Assembly: GCF_037975245.1 (NCBI RefSeq)
Contig: NC_092568.1
Location: 37,412,501 to 37,476,500, forward strand
Source of the DNA: Apostichopus japonicus
Taxonomy: Eukaryota; Echinodermata; Holothuroidea; Aspidochirotida; Stichopodidae
Reading direction: 5' to 3'
DNA: 64,000 nt
Within the stretch, counting starts at the first letter, position 1. Each line of letters begins with the position of its first letter. Shown piece by piece: positions 31,117-41,942 of the stretch. The notes below the pieces were generated by a model, which was given only the letters and a program-made list of their open reading frames with translations, was not told the origin of the DNA and did not search any database. The translations under genes were made by a program, and so were the position numbers.

Positions 31117-31342
31117 GGAGTGTTAGCTCAGTGGTTAACGCCAGTGCCTTTCAAACATAAGGTCCCGAGTTTGAGTCACTCCCAGATTAATGTATGTCGT
31201 CCAGTTACAGAGTTTTTGACAATTGACAATTCATAATCATTGACGTTAAATATGAATATTAGAGACTGACTTCGGACAGCTTTCGGCTTTGATAGGCCAA
31301 TGATGAGTTCGTGCTTGCAGGAGGATCTAAAATACATACATA
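31117..31342 (+). mobile_element. SINE family 2 (tRNA-derived), plus-strand copy
   Basis: A tRNA-like head: A-box-like TTAGCTCAGTGGTTA (31122-31136) and a weak B box GAGTTTGAGTCAC (31167-31179). The shared body and the AAAATACATACATA tail follow. It pairs with the inverted copy at 15871-16105. Confidence 0.87.
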
Positions 31343-33139
31343 TTACCATGGTAACTATACAGCGCAATGTGACCGCTGTAAGGGTGTCACAAGAACAATA
31401 TTGGACACCTGATTCACATAGCGCGAACATTAAGTCCAAATGAGATGTTAAAGTCAGCGTTGTCATATAGTTAATGACGAAAACAGGTGTTTATTAGTAA
31501 ACATGTTAAACCAAACATTGTCAACTATAACTATCAGTATGTTATGGGGAATGCCTGCATGAACATACATCATACAGAACTGGCAGGTCGACTGTGGCAG
31601 GGGTACGCGCAAGGCGGGGTGTGGAGGGGGAGGCGTGTCCTCCAACTCCACCATCAGTCTGAGGTAAAAGATGCAGTCGGGACAGAAATGCTTCAGAGAA
31701 AGTCTGCGGAAATGAAGATATTCTGTCCCTCCCTAAATCAGTCGCAAGGAATTTTAAATTACATGCTGTACCGTTTTGGGGAAGCGGGGAGGTGTTGCGG
31801 GTATTCTGATAACCTATTAGCTTATAAAGTATCATTAACATACATTCGAAAGTGGCGCACGGTTTTTTTGTTAAGACCATTTTCATGTAATTAATTTTTA
31901 TATGGTTTTATATTATTTGCTTTTATATAAGTTATTTTCGGTTTACTTTAAATTTTACTATTATTGCGTGAAAACTTTGTTTGTATGAATATTCAACAAG
32001 AAGGGTGTTCGTTGAAACAGGTGGACGGGAGGGGAGGGTTTTTGTGTGTATGTAGGGGACGGGGGGGGCTATAACAGCGCCGGCGTGAGGTTGGATATTT
32101 AAGTTTAAGTATTGTTTTACTTTTTGCGTCTTTCAACATAAGTTGATACCATTTCTTTCCAAATAAGATGTTCGTATTTATTGCAAGGAAACGTTTTAAT
32201 ATCAGTGCTTAAAACTTGTTTTGATATAAGTCTAGATATAAGTTTTTGAAATCTTTTATTCTGTCTTTATTGTCTTTCGAATTGCAAGTTGGCATATGCT
32301 AGTAGGCATTGTTAGTTATTGTTATGGTACGTATGGTTATATAGTGATACCTTATGAAATGGCGCTCTCACGTCAAATGTTTCTATAGCTGCACGTTGAG
32401 CACAACCTGCCAAACCTTCAGTCTAACACCTGCACCTGCACCGGAAATAGTTGGAAGGTACGCAGGGCTGGCTTCCGATAAATATAGAAGTGATACACTG
32501 AATGGTTCGCACATTAAGGAGACAAAAGTTACATACGTTTGAATTTACCACAATTTATAGAGTATTATTAGTATTTTGTGTGAATCATCGTATGAAGTAG
32601 CCGATATTGGAACCAACAAAGTTCTACATTTAAAAAGGTTTAAGGCAACATAAATGAACTGGTCCGTCGGAATGCACCCTCACGTATATTCCGAAGTAAA
32701 TTTGGCCACGATTACTTATATGGACTTTACAATGCCATAATATTATTTTTAAAAAGTCTGTAGGAACCTGATATCTATTCCCAAATTCATTGATTGTGAA
32801 GAGGTCACTGTTATGAGACATGAGACTAAATTGTACCCTGCTCTTGTAGGTGACATTTTGTCACCCCGTACAGGGGATGCCGTCCTGTGGGAGGGGTCTA
32901 AATATTAATTTGGGTCTGAGGCATGGCAGCCCCCTGAATGGTACCCATGGCGGACCTCCCCCCCCCCCCCTGCCATGTACGTCACTGACAATAACTAACA
33001 AAGTCGACCATTTTAAGACCACCCTCTTGGATTATCTGATTACGACATACACTGATCAGGTTGATGGCGCCAAACAAATCCAAAGAGTAAGGAGTTAATC
33101 TTTGTCACGAAGTCGTCACATGCTAATGTGACTTAACTT
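31343..33139. other. Intergenic, nothing recognised
   Basis: G-rich and C-rich runs near 31625, 32030-32070 and 32960. Two overlapping open frames (135 codons plus, 114 codons minus, near 31490-31890) show no recognisable motif and I do not support them as genes. Confidence 0.4.
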
Positions 33140-34050
33140 AAACATCGTCTATCTTACGTTTACAGTCGCCAATATAGCGACCTAGAAGGAAACCACTCTG
33201 ATTTTCCGCAATAAAAGAAGGAAGTACAGTTTTAATGGGATTTGCGATACGCGAAGAAGCTATGTTGTAGGTTACATTAAGAAGAGAAATTGGTTTCCAA
33301 TTGTTTAGTTAATTCCTAGGTATATCACCCTTCGCAGTGAGAGTGATCCCGCCATACCTCTGGGTTATTGATAAAGAGTTATCGAAACCATAATGAACGC
33401 ACCAAAAATTGACCTGTCTTTCAGCAACACAAAATGTTATAAAACTCTATACCGTGAACCCTTCAAGTCCAGGAGATTTATTATTTTCCATTTTCTTAAA
33501 ACATTCATATACTTCACTTTAACCTATAGAAACTTTTAAGGCTGTGGAACCACTTACAGATAACTCTGGTACATTATGAGAGCACTTCCTAGACAAGCCT
33601 TCATCTTGGAAGTCCTTAAAGCTGTGCAATCATCGATAAAACTCGTACACTTCTCACTGGATTTTTTTTTGTCATCCCAAACATCTTCAATCATATCATT
33701 AATTAAATGACCAATAACCCTACTAGCTTGATTTCGTTTTTCAAGGTTATGGGGGGGGGGGGGTTCTCCCTCTTCTACCCACTACAAATGTGACCTTATC
33801 ATGGTACCCTGGAGTCTATTCTCCTGAATCATCTCTAGTTCACTTTGCAAATCATCGATAAACCTTTTATATTCGAAGCTTTCATTTCTCTTTCTTTCTA
33901 AACGTTGCAATTCACTTAAGAGAGGCAATTCTCTTCGTTATTTTTTTTCTACTTTCTTTTTATAGGACGCATCCGAAATAGTTTCAACCTGTATATTCAT
34001 TAGCGAAGTCTCGAAAAAGAGTTGATGATTACTATAACTAATTGAATTTC
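33140..34050 (-). mobile_element. Decayed LINE reverse transcriptase (L1/Tx1-like)
   Basis: On the minus strand, across stops and frameshifts, the ordered landmarks of an L1-type RT can be read. These are WVEEGE (33763-33786, the EKP-type start, cut by a poly-C run), RVIGHLINDMIEDVWDD, ENNKSPGLEGFTV (about 33465-33485), NNWKPISLLNVTYNIAS (about 33260-33305) and ENQSGFLLGRYIGD (about 33170-33215). The catalytic F/YxDD block is not found. It may be the same family as 17839-18498. No target duplication was identified. Confidence 0.87.
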
Positions 34051-34619
34051 GTTTCTTGGAAGAGTTAACCCAGTATCGGGACAATGGGGGGGGAGGGTGG
34101 TTGTACATAGATAACCAGCAATTGTCTCAGCATGCGTCCTTCAAAAGGGAATTATTTAACTTCCATAGTCCCCTGCCGATAATAGTATATACAGTATGTT
34201 GCCTTACCTGCTATCGGCCAGTCCAAGAAATTTCCGGAAATTGAGCCTATTTCATAAACTTAAAAGTAAAAATTTGTCGAATCATTATTGCTTGATCATA
34301 TTGATTAAACTTGTTTCAATGTTAAGTTCCACTTTAAGAGAGAAACGTTTGTGTCCGATCCGTCTTTTTCCTTATTTATTGCTATATTTCAACTCGCTTT
34401 CGTCGCTATCTTTTCTCTCTATGTGGGGGGAGGCTAGGGGCATAATTTGTATTGTTCTTTCATGATGTTGTAACTGTCGTTAGGTTTTCTATCTAATACA
34501 TTGACTTTCATGTATGTTTTATATATATTAAACATTGGAAAATAAAATCATTAATTTATTTGTATGCCTATATGTGTTTATTTCTTGTCACGTCTTACTT
34601 TAACTTCTATACATTCGCA

Positions 34620-34801
34620 TCACACTTCAAGCTCATCTTATCCCAGTGAAGCACAGCCTAGCCAATACCAGCTGCCCATTCTAGCCAATACCAACCCATC
34701 CAAGCCAATCCTAGCCTAACCCATCCCATCCAAGCACATCCCATCCGATCCAAGCCTATCCTATCCTAGCCCATCCCATTCGATTCAAGCCTATATCCAT
34801 G
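34620..34801. repeat. Degenerate CATCCCATCCAAGCC repeat, left half
   Basis: Imperfect repeats of CCATCCAAGCC and CCATCCC. The same repeat resumes at about 36276-36380, so the element at 34802-36268 sits inside it. Confidence 0.75.
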
Positions 34802-36268
34802 CAGGCGCGTATCCAGGGGGGCGTTGGGGGCGCGCCCACCGGGTAAGAAAAAGAGGAGAGAAAAAAAGAGAAGAAAAAGAGGGGGAAAAAAGAGGAGGAG
34901 GAGAGGAAGGAAGGGAAAAGAAAAAGAAGAAAGAGAGAAAAAGGAAAAAAAGAGGGAATAAAAGAAAAACGCCAAGACACCTGGAAGAGAAGGAGAAACA
35001 GTGACATCATTACAGCGCTGATCCCTATTATATACACAGGGTAGCCAGTGACTGATCAAGGATTTCGGAAGGGGCGTGCGCCTCACCCTACCCCTAACAT
35101 CGTCAACTCCATTTTTGACGTTTCCATTTTGTCCTCTCTTAATAATGTATATGTACATATATGTATGGTCTATCATAACGCGTGTGTGTGTATATGAAAC
35201 CTGCTATGAAACCAACTGTGGCTGGTCTCGAACTCGACCGTGTCGTCGGGGAACATGACGCATTTCGGGAAGGGGGAGACTGCCCCACCCCCCCCCCTTG
35301 AGCATATTTTTTTATGATATCGTTAGTAATTTCAAAATAAAAAATGCTTAGATGCAACTTACAAGGCCGGGGAAGTGTCATTTCCAGCGATCTGGGAGGT
35401 ATTTTCGGCTAAATTTGCTTGTACGCTTCGCGCCAACAAATGGTCCTGGGTAGTGCCATTTCCAGCGATCTGGGAGGCATTTCCGGCCAAAAATGTTATT
35501 GTACGCTTCGCGCCAACACATGGTGGCGCTACGCTTAGATAGTTTGCCAACAGGCTTCGCCCCTCACTTGGCAAACTCCTCGCTATGCGCCTGCTCGAAT
35601 TTGTAAAGCAAACAGCAGATATCACCTTATATCAATGAGCATGAAAATGGTGTTCCAAGATGAACAGCCTCAAAACTGTCTATGTGTGAAGTCATGGGCG
35701 TAGGAGCCCAATTTGATTTGGGGCTGTAACGACTTGCCCGAAAAAAATAACCAAAAATTTGCGCGCGCTCCGCGCGCGTTCAACATGTTACTGTCAATAT
35801 CATATAAGCCAGCATCGGTTATTACATCGTATGCCATCGTGTACCTTACGATCCGTGAAAGTTGCGCAGTATACCGCGGGATGCTAATGTAAACAACGAA
35901 ATGTCTTATGTAGATGGGGAAAACCTTGAAAAGTGGGGCTGACAGGTATTGTGGGCCGCGACGTAGAATCACCTACACAAGCAATGATCCACAGGACATG
36001 CGATGAGGTCGAACATGATTTGTGACTGGTGACAATCTTCAAAAAGGCCTGGATAAAAAATAAAAAAAACTATTGGGAAATACTTGGTTCTCAGGCAAAA
36101 GTGTACATCTGGTTGCTCATTTTTAAGCCTGAGAAGTGCCATTTCCGGTGATCTAGGGGGTATCAAAACCAGAACATTTTCTTGTACGCTGCACGCCAAC
36201 CGATGGTGGCGCTCCGCTTAGATAGTAATTGGCGCCCCCCGGGTCAGAAAGTCCTGGATACGCCCCTG
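34802..36268. mobile_element. Composite hAT-type element with an inner truncated copy
   Basis: The outer ends CAGGCGCGTATCCAGG and the complement of CAGGGGCGTATCCAGG match at 15 of 16 bases. No clear 8-bp target duplication could be found, perhaps because the target is repetitive. Inside, about 35262-35593 is an inverted, left-truncated relative of the 27827 MITE, with its right end and an internal 80-bp duplication. A block from 35691 matches, inverted, part of the element at 51366-52132. The core motif occurs at 35501-35543 and 36183-36225. Confidence 0.75.
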
Positions 36269-39200
36269 ATATCACAGCCTATCATATCCCGTCCAAGCCC
36301 ATCCCATCCCAGCACATCCCATACAAGCCCATCTTATCTGATCCAAGCCTGACCCAGCCCACATTCCATCACATCGTATCGCATCCCATGAAATACCAAA
36401 TCAAAAATCCCTACCTAACCGGTAACAATGATCATTTTTGGCCATTGCCACCACACATCGCTTCACCATCTGTGTTCATGCACGAATGAACACTGAATCG
36501 AAAAGATTTTGAAAGGAAACTGCTCACTTCACACAAGGAAACACTTGATTGCAAGGTAACATCAAATGCATATTCCCCCCCCCCCCTACCAACCCGTCAC
36601 CCTCCCCCAACTCATTAATAAGAAAATAAGTCCATGGCATATTATGACTAATTCCAATATGCAATTTGAATTCAGTTTGTAGTTTCTTTGCACTCTATAG
36701 AGCTGAAGTCACATTTAACTCTTGATGCATCTTCCTGCAACTCAGTGGGCTTTAAATTATCTGAGATTTGGCAATTCCCACTAGGACATAGACTACACGT
36801 ACCTTTAAAATTTTATGGCCAGCATAGTCTTCTCTGCGAAATCCCTCAATCTTTCAATCCCCGCCTTGCCCAGAGACCCTTCCACTTTGCTCCCTCGGTA
36901 TTTAAATGGCCGCTAGACGGCCAAAAAGGAGGGGAGGGGTAGGGGGTTGGTTGCTACAAGAAACTAACGTTGGTTTTGTCGCGTGGACCTTCAAAACCAT
37001 CCAGAGGGGCTGCCAAAACCTGTACACCAGACCAAACGTTAGTGTTGTCGACACACTTCATGAAATAGATGGCGCTAAAATATTCAAAACAATGGTAATA
37101 TACTGTTAAACCTATGAACAAAATGTAGAAATCATGGTGACTCAAAATATTCTCGATAATCACAACATTAAGTGCAGTTTTCTTTCAAAAAAAGTTATCG
37201 TATGATTTTAATTATAACACATTAGTAGATCTTTCGAAATATTTATTTTCACTTTATCAGTTTTGTAATATGCTGAATACAGATGATACCATTAACATGA
37301 TAGGTATTAGGAAATCATGTAAAATTTCAAGATTTACATTACATTTGACCTATCACTTGAAGTCGTACAGAATATTGTAATGTATTGTAAGCCGTATGAC
37401 AAACTTGACTGCAGGGGGCCCGAATTTCTGTGAAACAGTCAAACGCAATTATAACGCAGAATAATCGACAGAACTTCTGGTTGGATACTACTGCAAGTGA
37501 AAAATCCACCTGAAAACCGTATGGCTTTGAAGATTTTCTCCACCAACTGTCCTTCACTCCCTGTTTGACGTTTACCAATGGGTCTTACGAAGGCTAGGCT
37601 AGGCTATTCACCGTTCATAATCATAGACATAGGCCTAGGCCTACTGACCTAGGCTAGGCATAGCCCTAAGTTTACACAATGTAATTAGTAGCTAGTAATA
37701 ATAGCATAGGCCTAAGTAGACCTAGGCTAGGCCTGCTATGGCCAAATTTGTGCTAATTAAAAGAAACTGCAATTTATGTAAAATTAATGTGATTTGGTCT
37801 ACCTAACAAGTACTAAGTAGCAAGGAAGGATAAATTGAAGCACACTAGACGATGTTTAACTGGCAATTCTTACTGCTTACCACACCAAACCTTTGCACTG
37901 TGTTAGCTAAATTCAGTTTTGACAAAGGCCTATGATTATGTTGTTGAAAATTGGATGAAGCAAGGCAGTTCCTGCAGAAGCACCGTCATATATAGTGGGG
38001 CCATTCAGGGTCTCCAATTTCTATACATAATAAGTATTTTCTCATGTAGAAGAATGTAGGCTAGCCAACTATTTCCTAGTTTTTTTGCTATTTTGAGTTT
38101 GCTATTTGTAGCAAGCAATTTCTAATACAGTGACTAGCTTTGAAAGTGCATATTGCCTTTGTGATTATAAAAGTCAAAAGTTATAAACAAAATTGCCTAT
38201 ATGGCATCTGTACCAATTGAGATAGCCAAAATTAAATATATTTTCAGTTTTTGGCTTCCTGTTCAGTGAGAAATATATACTTCTACCGAAAGAAAGCAAT
38301 GGACAATGTAAAACATGACACACAATCACTATATGTACCTATTTTGTTTCAACCCATTTCCAAAGAACATCAGTAAGAATGCCACTGCCTAGTTACAAAA
38401 TGTGTTCATTGTAAGCATACTACTAGGGCCACTAGTGTTATACTCTACTGAAGTTATGGGGGATTGTCTGAACATACAGTACTGTGTGGAAGTAACCTTA
38501 CTTCACAGCTGCAAGGAATGCAATAATTGCAGTTATCACACGTTTCCTTTTGTCTAGGATTGCAATAATCGCGATCATCCCTAAATGCGATCGTTTAGAA
38601 TCCCCAGCACTTAAATTGGTTAAGTACGTTGATCAAGTTCCACGCAGTAAGGTAACTTCCACACAGCTCTGTAAACTAGCCGACATGGTATATCAGTGAT
38701 GTTCAACAGACTTATTTTAAATGGCCTAGAAATGAATAGATTAACACCATATGTTAATAAAAACTTTTAATCTTCATAAGCTCAATCCATTCCCGTTTTG
38801 AAAGTGCAACATTAGATTTTAAGTAGTATTGTTTTCCTCGCAGGTTTTCAAAATGCTCTGTTGACGCTTGTTTACAACCTCTGCACAAGAAAAATTCCTG
38901 TAAATTATTGCACTTACAAATAGCAAACCACTTTAAAAGTTAATTCCCAAAGAGATTTGTTGTTGGAATAGTCAGTTTACAACTTAAACTTGCTGCTTTT
39001 ATCATACTGTGAAATGTTTTCAGTGGTAATCTTGGTATTATTGGGTTTTCACTAGCCCATGAGTCACTCGCCAACATGTCAAGCCAAGTGCATTTTCTGT
39101 TCACCAAAGCCAAACTTCAACTCGCCAATTGCAAGTTGGCAACCGTACAGTATTTGTCGAGGCCTGCTGTCAAACAAATTTTATAGAGTTTCAGAATCCC

Positions 39201-40199
39201 ATCAAATTTATAGTTCAATAATCAATAACTTTTACTGAATTTACCAGGTAACTATTTGTCATTACTCATTACTAGTAGTATTGCCTCCATTTGCTTAGTT
39301 TTAGAAAATGTGCTAAACTTGTAATCCCTAGAGTAATTATTATATTGTGGTATTGGGTATGTAATGGCACTGAATTACATTGTTACTTCCAAGAGCCCTC
39401 TCATTTGCTTTACTCACTGGCCTCAACTCAAGCCCTCGCCTTGACTGGAGTCAAGTGAACATACGCTAGGATCTAAGTCATTTTGAGTGGCCCGACTTGG
39501 GCCAAGTCAGGACATTTTCAGTATTGACTTGAGTCCATTCAAGTCATTTTTGTCTCATTCATGACTCATGTCCAAGTCATGAGAAGAAGATGACAAATGA
39601 AAGTTATTGTTCTGAATAAGTCTATATCAAAAATGTGGAAGTTGTTACAAGTACAAACTTCTCTTTCTATATTTTTGTTTCTGCAAAAATGTTCTTTTTC
39701 TTTTGCCAGATGTGGCTTGTGCGACGTATTGATGTACACGAACATGAAACATTGTCAAAAGTAATAAATTGGTTCCATCCAGGGAATAAGTCCGGTATCA
39801 AATCGCAAAATGGTCAAATTGCTAAGCAAGTCCAAAGATGTATTGTGTAGTACCTTTGAAGGCCTTGAATTTGTTCCCCTATAAAATACTAATGTTCCTG
39901 TGGTACACAGAAAGAAATATACATAATTTGAACACACAAAAAAGAAGAAAGATCACTGATAAATGTTACTTCAGAAGTTGCCAATCTCGCCAAAATTTGA
40001 CCACTCAATTATACCCTGACCTCTCAACAACAAAAGAAGAAAGATCACTGTTTATGTTACTTCAGAAGTTACCAATCTCACCAGTCAACTGTCATATTGG
40101 AGAATGGAAATTATCAGATTACAATACTGACTGCATAGTGTCATGTTTCATTTTTTTTTACATTTTTTTAAACTATTTTGCATTCTTTTTCTTTTACAG
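36269..40199. other. Intergenic, repeat-poor
   Basis: The CATCCC repeat tail (to 36380), a cluster of three TAGGCCTA octamers (37630-37714), and a patch of AAGTC/GACTT direct and inverted repeats (39420-39600). No gene recognised. The 5' exon(s) of the gene at 40260 should lie somewhere here. Confidence 0.4.
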
Positions 40200-40259
40200 A
40201 TTGTCATATGACATGAACAGACTTACCTACATGGAGTAAGGCTGTGCAGTTTCTCTATA

Positions 40260-41942
40260 ATGGAGTTTCCATCCAACCATCCAGCACTTGTACCTCACAG
40301 CAGTTTTCATCAAATTGAGCATGCTACTGCTATTCCTTCGTTAGATTACAGAAACAATCATCTCACATTTGCTCAAGAGAAACATTTCCCAACACCAGAT
40401 CCTCCTTATGGCCTATATTACACTCCGAGTTTTCCCAGAGAAGTCACCGAAAACTTTCAACAATTCTTGCCAGCCTTAACTAGTAGCCATAGTAACGAGC
40501 AGGAAGTCAGGAAGTGTCTGGGATGCGTTAATCATGACGAGTGTGATATGTTTAAACCCATGCCCCTGCGGCTCCCTCTTGACAGGGAAGCTGGAGACAA
40601 CCAGAGACCCTTAAAGAAAATCAAGCTGGATAACCTTGAGAGCAAAACTGAGCAGCCATTTCATTCAGGGAAATCTTGTAATGAATTGAGGAAGCCTGCC
40701 GTTGCGGAGGCTCCCAAAAGGGAGAGTTCAAATCAAACAGGCCAAGACGTGAGGTCTTCTCCAGGTCACATTGACTTTACCAAAAGTTTACAAAGTTCTA
40801 ACAATAGCCAGAGTACACCAGAGTACACCGTCAAGCAAGAGGTTTCTACGGAGGAGACCAAGGACAATAGAGACGTCGAACGTGAAAAGAGCACCGCCGG
40901 TATAGACAAGAAATTAGGCCGTAGTCATAACCCTAGCTTGAACCTATCTCCTAACTGTGGCCTGTTTCTTCATAAGAGTTCTACGAGTACGGTCAAAGAC
41001 GAGGCATCGCACCTCGCCAGGAGCGACGAAATGACGATAGAGGACTTCGTTCACAAGTGTCCCACCAGCAAGCGGCACGAGTTCAACAACGCCGTAGCCA
41101 CCGAGCTGTTTCCCTTGAAGCAATTCTTGTTTCCATCAAAGCGGGCGTTTCTGAGTTACTTAACGGAGCAGCAGAAGTGGCGATGGGACTTCTACCAGGC
41201 CTACGTAGACGTTGCCACGCGTGTCAATAACACCCTGTACAAGCCGAGCAGTGGCTTTGCACAGAATTGCACTCGCTTCTCCAAGATGCCCGATCACCCG
41301 AGAGGCGAAGACGTCCGGAGGTGCGAGGCAACGTCAAAGGTGTTGGAAGACATCGCTTCCAGGATAGCCGATTTCAGGATCGAGGTTTTAAGACGAAAGG
41401 GCGCAGCAATCTACACCGAGGCTGGAGAGGCAAGGCTGCAGCCCTGTGTCAGCGAGTTGAAGTTCTTGGAACAGATCTTCGAGGAGACCAATAAACTCTA
41501 CGATGGCGTGATCACGATGATGACAAACGTAAACACCACGTGGGAGAAGCTGCAGAGGCTCTTCAGCGAGGAGCAGGTGGAGAGAGCGGAGAGACAGAGG
41601 GTGCTGCGAAGACAGAGAGAGAACATGAGGAAGAAGAAGAAGAGGGCTCTGGTAAGCTTTGAGAAAGCGGCGGTCAAACTGTTGTACAAGATAGCGCCGT
41701 TGTTGGCCGGCCAGGCCGAGCACTCAAGAACTGTGGATGAATTGAACATAATGGAACTGAACATGCTGAACACCCAGAGAGATGGAGAAATGTTACAGTT
41801 TCTTTTAGATAAGCAGTATTTCAGTGGCCAAGCGATCCAAGTGATCTTAGGCAAGATAAGAATGCTAGAGGCCATCTGCGGATTAGACAATCTTCGCCCG
41901 GCAGTTCCAACCTCCTCGGCGTCACAGGGTGCGAATCGTTAA
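40260..41942 (+). CDS. Uncharacterised 560-aa, probably nuclear protein
   Basis: One uninterrupted frame of 560 codons. The exon opens at a TTTTACAG acceptor (40198-40199); an in-frame TGA at 40209 and no earlier ATG make 40260 the start. Residues 1-260 look disordered: Cys87, Cys90 and Cys95 could bind metal, PLKKIKLD (117-124) looks like a nuclear localisation signal, and VKQE (191-194) and VKDE (245-248) fit the sumoylation consensus. Residues 258-545 are predicted folded and mostly helical, with aromatic-rich QQKWRWDFYQAYVD at 304-317. A highly charged coiled-coil-like stretch at 430-465 ends in RKKKKR, a second nuclear signal. G+C and codon use differ clearly from the flanks, which supports real coding. 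I do not recognise the family and assign no function. Confidence 0.85.
   Translation: MEFPSNHPALVPHSSFHQIEHATAIPSLDYRNNHLTFAQEKHFPTPDPPYGLYYTPSFPREVTENFQQFLPALTSSHSNEQEVRKCLGCVNHDECDMFKPMPLRLPLDREAGDNQRPLKKIKLDNLESKTEQPFHSGKSCNELRKPAVAEAPKRESSNQTGQDVRSSPGHIDFTKSLQSSNNSQSTPEYTVKQEVSTEETKDNRDVEREKSTAGIDKKLGRSHNPSLNLSPNCGLFLHKSSTSTVKDEASHLARSDEMTIEDFVHKCPTSKRHEFNNAVATELFPLKQFLFPSKRAFLSYLTEQQKWRWDFYQAYVDVATRVNNTLYKPSSGFAQNCTRFSKMPDHPRGEDVRRCEATSKVLEDIASRIADFRIEVLRRKGAAIYTEAGEARLQPCVSELKFLEQIFEETNKLYDGVITMMTNVNTTWEKLQRLFSEEQVERAERQRVLRRQRENMRKKKKRALVSFEKAAVKLLYKIAPLLAGQAEHSRTVDELNIMELNMLNTQRDGEMLQFLLDKQYFSGQAIQVILGKIRMLEAICGLDNLRPAVPTSSASQGANR

Noticed and set aside
31111-31190. tRNA gene
   Set aside because: Only the head is tRNA-like; the B box is degenerate and the same block with the same downstream body is repeated inverted at 15871-16105.
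31487-31894. Overlapping 135-codon (plus) and 114-codon (minus) frames
   Set aside because: No motif, no codon-use signal, and both strands open equally. Treated as chance.
32830-32990. Possible hAT end near 32985 (CATGTACGTCACTG)
   Set aside because: Only one end could be found and there is no target duplication.
39635-40239. Upstream frames of 71 and 133 codons before the 560-aa gene
   Set aside because: They do not join the main frame, an acceptor at 40199 separates them, and they look like intron. An upstream coding exon cannot be excluded.
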